Source: Galbula dea (taxonomy: Eukaryota > Chordata > Aves > Piciformes > Galbulidae). From it: a DNA stretch of 64,000 nucleotides. Under the pieces are notes generated by a model, which had not been told where the DNA came from, did no database searches, and saw only the letters and a program-made list of their open reading frames with translations. Both the position numbers and the translations under genes were made by a program. Location: assembly GCA_013399015.1 (NCBI GenBank), contig VWZX01010687.1:485828-549827 (forward strand), written 5' to 3'. Shown here piece after piece: positions 59,286 to 64,000 of this stretch (position 1 is the stretch's first letter; each line of letters starts with the position of its first letter).

Positions 59286-61599
59286 AATCTCTTAGAAACC
59301 ACAGAACACTTGTTAGTATTTTAAAAGATTGTACAAGCCAGGAGAAAAGGTTTTTATGTTGGCTAGTTGAAAGAGACAAGAGAACTTACTGAGAAGTATG
59401 CTGTGATTTTTTAGGGTTTCTTTTTCTTTCCATCTTCTTTTTTTTTTTACCCCTTTTCAGTTTGACCACAGGTCCCTCTGAGCAAAGCAGAATCCTTGCA
59501 TCCTGGGAGCTTGGTTTATAGGGGTACAAAAAAAAAAATAAAGAGCATGAGATGTGTGGCACCTGTACTTGAAAAGAAATCTCGATTCACTCCCACACAC
59601 ATATGAAATATCTACACTACTCAGTAGCACATAATGGAACCACAGCATTTTCTCTGTAGGAAAATACAGATCCATAAGGTAAACCTGGTGATTCCTCTGC
59701 CTTATAAAGTCAAACAGATGTAGAGACTGATTACCGTGGTGGGGGGAACGGCTTGGTGCTGGGCTTTCAAGGCTGCTAGGCAGGCAGGTTTCTGAGCCTT
59801 CACACAGCACATGGGAACCCTGCGAGGGAGTGATTGGGAAAGGGAAAGGACAAGCCCCTGGAGAGAGCCCTTGAATCATTAGAGCTGTTGATCCAGCATA
59901 CCATTCACAGGGTAATGTCAGCCCTGTGGGACCAGGAGAAGGGAAAGGGATGCTTGCTGGTGATGCCACTCTTCACTGCAGCTATTGAGCTCCTTTGAGA
60001 AGCGAGTCCGGAGAAGATGAACACAACAATAACTACAACAAAAAAACCTGTGTTGAATAATTGCTTCCTGGAAACCTTGTTTTTCCCTCTGAGTTAAAAA
60101 TCCTATCCAATTTGATATGTTAATAAAGATTCACTCCACATATGGAATTTAAAAGCAAGGATCTGCTTTCAAAAAAACAAAAAAGAACACCCCCACACAA
60201 GCAGCATCTGGACATGCTGCATATAGAAAAATCAAATAAATAGCTTTGGAGAAAATGTTTAATTTAGAGCAGAGATATGTCTAGTGTTTAGAGCACCAGG
60301 TTTTGTTCAGAGCCATCTCAGCTCCAGAATGTGCTGTCTGAGGATTCCTCTAATGTTCAAGCCTAAGGGCCAAATTGGAGATCAGTTCCCTTTGGGGATA
60401 TGGATTCTTTACAAGATGTTCCCTCCCTACGTGTTTAATTTCCTATAGGTACACAAATACATCGTGACACCAAGAAGGCCAGAAGGCATCCATCACCATG
60501 TCTTTGAGAGGTGCCTTGGGGTCTGTGGAGAAGGCACAAAAGAAAATGCACACCCTAACCCGTTCAAATTGCCAGCTCCAGCTTGAAGTTTTTGTCTGAA
60601 AGGAAGATGTTACACTTTGAAAGATCTTGTGTCTGCATGACCTAGCTCCTCAGTGTATTCTTCAGTGCTTTGCTAAAAGCTGTGAGCAGCTGTCCACGAC
60701 ACAGAGAGCAAGGACTGCAGTGAAATTCTCCCACCTGTATTCTCCATCCTTTTTCCTCCTTTCCTAGGGTTGAGTGTTGTTCCCAGCCTGTCCCTGAAGG
60801 TTATCTGCCTGTGGTGTTCTAGCCAGGTATCAAATATGCCCACAGTCCAGACAGCTGAAAACAACTGAAATCTGTCAGCTGTGCCCCTGAATAAGGCTTT
60901 GAACGTGGAAATTTTGCTATCATGGACAAGAAGCAAAATTCTTAATATCTACTTTGTCAGTGGTATTTGGATTCTTTCATTTGAGGATATTTTCAAGCCT
61001 TCTGTAGTACATGCTGAGGTGTGAGACTAAGCTCAAGCTGGGCATTGAGGGATGGTAATCACCTGCAGGCAGCGTCTCCGTCTGGAACCATAAGAAAATC
61101 ACAAAAAGACCCAGATCATCCTCCCCTATAAATCAGCCCCTTGATATCAAAGGGCAAAGCTGACCCACATTATCTAAGAATCCTACTCCAAATTCCCCAG
61201 ATGTCCAATGACACTGAGAATCTGAGGTCTGAGATGCTCAGGTTTTGACTCAAATTAACCTTTCCCCCTGTAATTTTCTAACTTCAAGATGTGAAGTTCA
61301 TCTGCGCTACTGCCTCCATCCCTCACACTTCTTTTAAGACAATCATTTGGAAAAGAATAAGCTGTCTTTGTACAGATCTGAAATGCTAGAAATATGCTCA
61401 GAGGACTTCTTGTTGTAGTTAAAATAGAACCAAAGTAAAACCAAGTATTTCCTCACTTAAAAAGGACCCCAAACCAGCAACAGGCACACAGACATAAAAT
61501 CACTGCAAGACTTTTTAACTCAAAAGGCTAACAAAAGCCTAAAAAAGTTTTTGAGAAACACAGTCTCCCCTGAGCTTTGAGAGACTCCTGAGTGCTGTA

Positions 61600-61860
61600 T
61601 AATTCACCAACAGCCATGGCTAGCACAGCATATTATCAGCATTAGCTGCCTGCCTTTATAAGCACATTGTAGCCCATGTGGATCACACCACAACGACTCG
61701 CTCTGCCGCGGCTTCATATGCCACTCCGCTGAATTATTCACTGTTTGCTCTCTGAAGTGGCAGAGTTTGCACAAGTCCTTTCGAAGAAGCAAGAGAAGGG
61801 CAGCTGGTGAGGCTGGGGGAATGAGGGACAAGATATGGTCCATGAAACATGCCAGGAGGC
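61600..61860. other. Candidate conserved non-coding element
   Basis: Unique block combining AT-rich homeobox-like parts (ctgaattattcactg, agcattagctg) with a small CpG cluster (caacgactcgc, tctgccgcggc, cactccgctg) and a catatg E-box. Five CpGs in about 45 bp is unusual for this CpG-poor window. No convincing frame. Regulatory role inferred only. Confidence 0.28.
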
Positions 61861-62089
61861 ACTTGCAGATTCTTGTGGTTTGATGTGGTAAATGATCCCG
61901 GTTGTTACACAGAAGAATAATCTTTAATAAAGATGATAGCTAGTTAATAGCTACGCTGAGCACGGTGAAAGGAAAAGTGGGGTGGAAAAAGCTGTCTGCC
62001 TGTCTCAGAATATTCCTTTCTGGAAGGTACATTATTTTTTACTGCTTCTACGTATAAAATTCTTCACATGGAGCAAGTTTAATCCTCTC

Positions 62090-62350
62090 CAGATCCGCAA
62101 ACAACTGTTAGCATCAAGATATTACTCCAGCAAACTCCCGTGACACCAGTTGTTATTTCAACCAGGAAGATCTCTTTTACAATTACACTGCAATGATGGA
62201 ATTAGCAGGGTCAGAGGAGGTAGCACAAGAGATGAGAAACAAGCATATGTGACAACCTCCAGGAGGCGATTTACATGCGTGAAGCAAAATGTTTCCTAAA
62301 ACTAAGAGCCGTGAGAGCTTGACAAGCAAGTATGCAAGTGCAGTCGTATG
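62090..62350. other. Candidate conserved non-coding element
   Basis: Unique sequence with ggaggcgatttacatgcgtg, agagccgtgagagcttgac and gtgcagtcgtatgg. It retains several CpGs and has no repeats or open frame. Retained CpGs and transposon absence suggest constraint, but this is untested. Confidence 0.2.
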
Positions 62351-63259
62351 GAAAGCTGGGCTGGCTTAAACAGAGGAGCAGCCACCAAGCCTGAATTGGG
62401 GTTTATTTGCTGGGAAAGGTCAGAAGTTAGGCTTCTGTGGGGACTAGTGGAAAGGACAACCAGAGACAGTATCGTTTAGGATAGAGTCACTCCCGGTCCC
62501 AAATTTTGGTCAGTCTCCATGAAGGGAGGAGTTGACAGTGGAGATGACAGTGGCCTTAAATGATGCTGGCGCATGTAGCTGCCTCCAACCTTGTCAGACT
62601 CACAGCCTCCATCACAGCCTGTAATGCCATGGCTAGTTTTCTGGAGCAGAAGTCACCATGAGTGGTTACTTTCAAAGAGGGTTGGAGGGTTTAGGTTGAA
62701 AAAATCCCAGCTTTCTGGCAGCCTAATCTCTTAAATTATGACAGTGTACCAGGACAGCAAGAGTAGGTGTTCACCTGTCAGTCTGCTGCATCGAAGACAG
62801 GAGCCTATCTCCACTCTCCCATGCACTGACTTTGAAAAAAAATTAAAAATCACAGAAAGGAGGGAGGGAAAAAAAAAAATAAAGAAAAGAAAACCAACAT
62901 CTTTGCAACAGAGACACATTTAACAAGTATTCCAGAAAGAGCACCAGCTATCAAAAAGGCTGCCAGGACCAGAAGGAGCCATCAATCGAACAAGTTTACA
63001 TTTCAAAGTTTTTTGAGAACAGTGAAAATGTCTTTACCCTTCTTGATGGGAAAACTGCAGTGCTAGAGGAAAGTAGCTATTTGCTGCTTCTTACTGAAGC
63101 ACATTTCTCTGAAGTGGCCCTTTAACCCTGGGAAGGGTGCTAGGCTGTATAGACATAGATATATTTTAAGTAGCTCTCCTGAGATTTCTGCTCCAAGCCG
63201 CTTTAAGACCACGGAGTCATTCTGCTCTTTTTTTTTCCCCCCCTTTTGTGTATGCCATT

Positions 63260-63560
63260 GTTCAGCTTCCAGAGCTTCTCTCCGCTATTAGAGATGAACT
63301 GGTTAATTTTTGTTAAAACCCTCTCCTGATAGTATTTAAGAGCTGGTAGAATGCATCTGTCTAATTTTGACATTTATCAGATAATTCAGGCAAGTTCCCT
63401 CATGTGACACAGCTTTGTTCCCTCGGAAAAGAACCTGCTGCAAACAAAAGGCCATAGCGTACCGTACAGCATCGCTGCTCCCAGATGTTTCAGAATTAAA
63501 CTACTAAAGCCTCCCTGGCCCTGTGAAACCTGCAAGAGTACAAAAAAAGAAAGGAAAAAA
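63260..63560. other. Candidate conserved non-coding element
   Basis: Unique block with tccgctattagagatg, ggttaatttttg, catttatcagataattc (GATA-type core next to TAATT), catagcgtaccgtacagc and cagaattaaactac. It resembles deeply conserved enhancers in texture: mixed AT-rich motif runs, rare CpGs retained, no insertions. Function is inferred. Confidence 0.3.
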
Positions 63561-63589
63561 AAAATCAAAAAAATAAAATGGAGTGACTC

Positions 63590-63790
63590 TTAACAAGCTG
63601 CATTTTCTGTATCTGTGCTGCTTATTTCATCTCTGTGCTTGATTTTTCTGAGTCATTTGAAAATGATTAGGCAGCTCAAATAATTGTTTCCTGGGTATAT
63701 TAGCAGCACTATAATTGTCATGTTTAGAGAGCTAAAGTTGGTAGAGACTGTAGTCTGCTCTGGAATATTCTACCTTCCCATATGCAACAG
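63590..63790. other. Candidate conserved non-coding element
   Basis: Continues the preceding block after an A-rich spacer: aacaagctgcattttctg, tgagtcatttgaaaatg (AP-1-like TGAGTCA), ctcaaataattgtttcc and actataattgtcatg. Unique, transposon-free and without a credible frame. The adjacent frame at 63684-63884 is taken as chance. Confidence 0.22.
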
Positions 63791-63886
63791 CTCACAGATA
63801 AATATTTTGAAACTTTTATTGCTAGTTTCCCTAGAAGTTCTTTGCTTTGTTCCTTTGACAGGACCCCGTGTGGATTCGCTCTGACA

Positions 63887-63887
63887 N
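63887..63887. other. Isolated ambiguous base (single N)
   Basis: One N between ctctgaca and aactcctttt. Unlike the other two single Ns, no CR1 surrounds it. It may be a contig join or a masked ambiguous base. Confidence 0.6.
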
Positions 63888-64000
63888 AACTCCTTTTGAC
63901 CCCCCTGGTCTGAGGTTGTTGCTGTGTGATGTACATAATTCTCTCAACACTGGTCCATTACTTCTGCTCAGGGTTGGGGGTCAAGCCTGTAGCGTAAAGT

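Larger units (their letters stand above)
58781..64000. other. 5.2 kb without recognised transposons
   Basis: No gene recognised. A (GAAA)n tract is at 59262-59285 and poly-A tracts lie near 59528, 62825 and 63555. A minus-strand frame at 59457-59969 is open for 170 codons but has no motif or splice border and ends in low-complexity phenylalanine; it is judged chance. Candidate conserved blocks at 61600-61860, 62090-62350, 63260-63560 and 63590-63790 are listed separately. An isolated N is at 63887. Confidence 0.5.

Noticed and set aside
59457..59969. 170-codon minus-strand frame as a gene
   Set aside because: No recognisable domain, no splice or promoter context, and part of it crosses low-complexity poly-F sequence. 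A frame of this length can arise by chance in 64 kb.

Overview
The window reads as bird (neognath) nuclear DNA from a non-coding, intergenic or intronic region. The main evidence is 27 fragments of CR1, the dominant non-LTR retrotransposon of birds. They are recognised from the conserved C-terminal ORF2 coding region and the diagnostic 3' end (GATCTAGTCC / TTCCAAC / ATTCTATGAT-type tail). Together they cover about 8 kb, roughly 13% of the window. That is somewhat CR1-rich for a bird, but the species cannot be fixed from this. No rRNA, tRNA, CRISPR array, operon or complete protein-coding gene was found. Most longer open reading frames are CR1 remnants or chance frames; one 215-bp stretch on the minus strand (12949-13163) has exon-like borders and is kept as a weak candidate.

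Layout. 1-6.55 kb: unique sequence without recognised transposons, with one diverged 40-bp tandem duplication. 6.55-31.0 kb: CR1-rich, with 16 fragments, a 320-bp assembly gap beside an (AAAAG)n array, several microsatellites, a 19-bp minisatellite and one ancient palindromic amniote repeat near 24.75 kb. 31.0-39.9 kb: mixed, with a G30 tract beside a 32-bp gap and a 72-bp tandem duplication, and a cluster of four small CR1 tails at 36.4-37.3 kb. 39.9-46.2, 47.8-50.1, 50.3-55.7 and 58.8-64.0 kb: stretches nearly free of CR1, with AT-rich unique blocks dense in homeodomain-type motifs. I regard these as candidate conserved non-coding (enhancer-like) elements, but conservation cannot be tested from one sequence. 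The remaining CR1 copies lie at 46.2, 47.4, 50.2, 55.8 and 58.5 kb.

The assembly itself is informative. Two of three isolated single-N positions (47550, 58727) fall inside CR1 copies exactly where about 370-380 bp of element body is missing. The larger gaps abut simple repeats. This fits a short-read scaffold in which repeats were skipped or collapsed. No new multi-gene system is evident; the best leads are the candidate exon, the palindromic repeat, the transposon-poor blocks and the assembly joins inside CR1.
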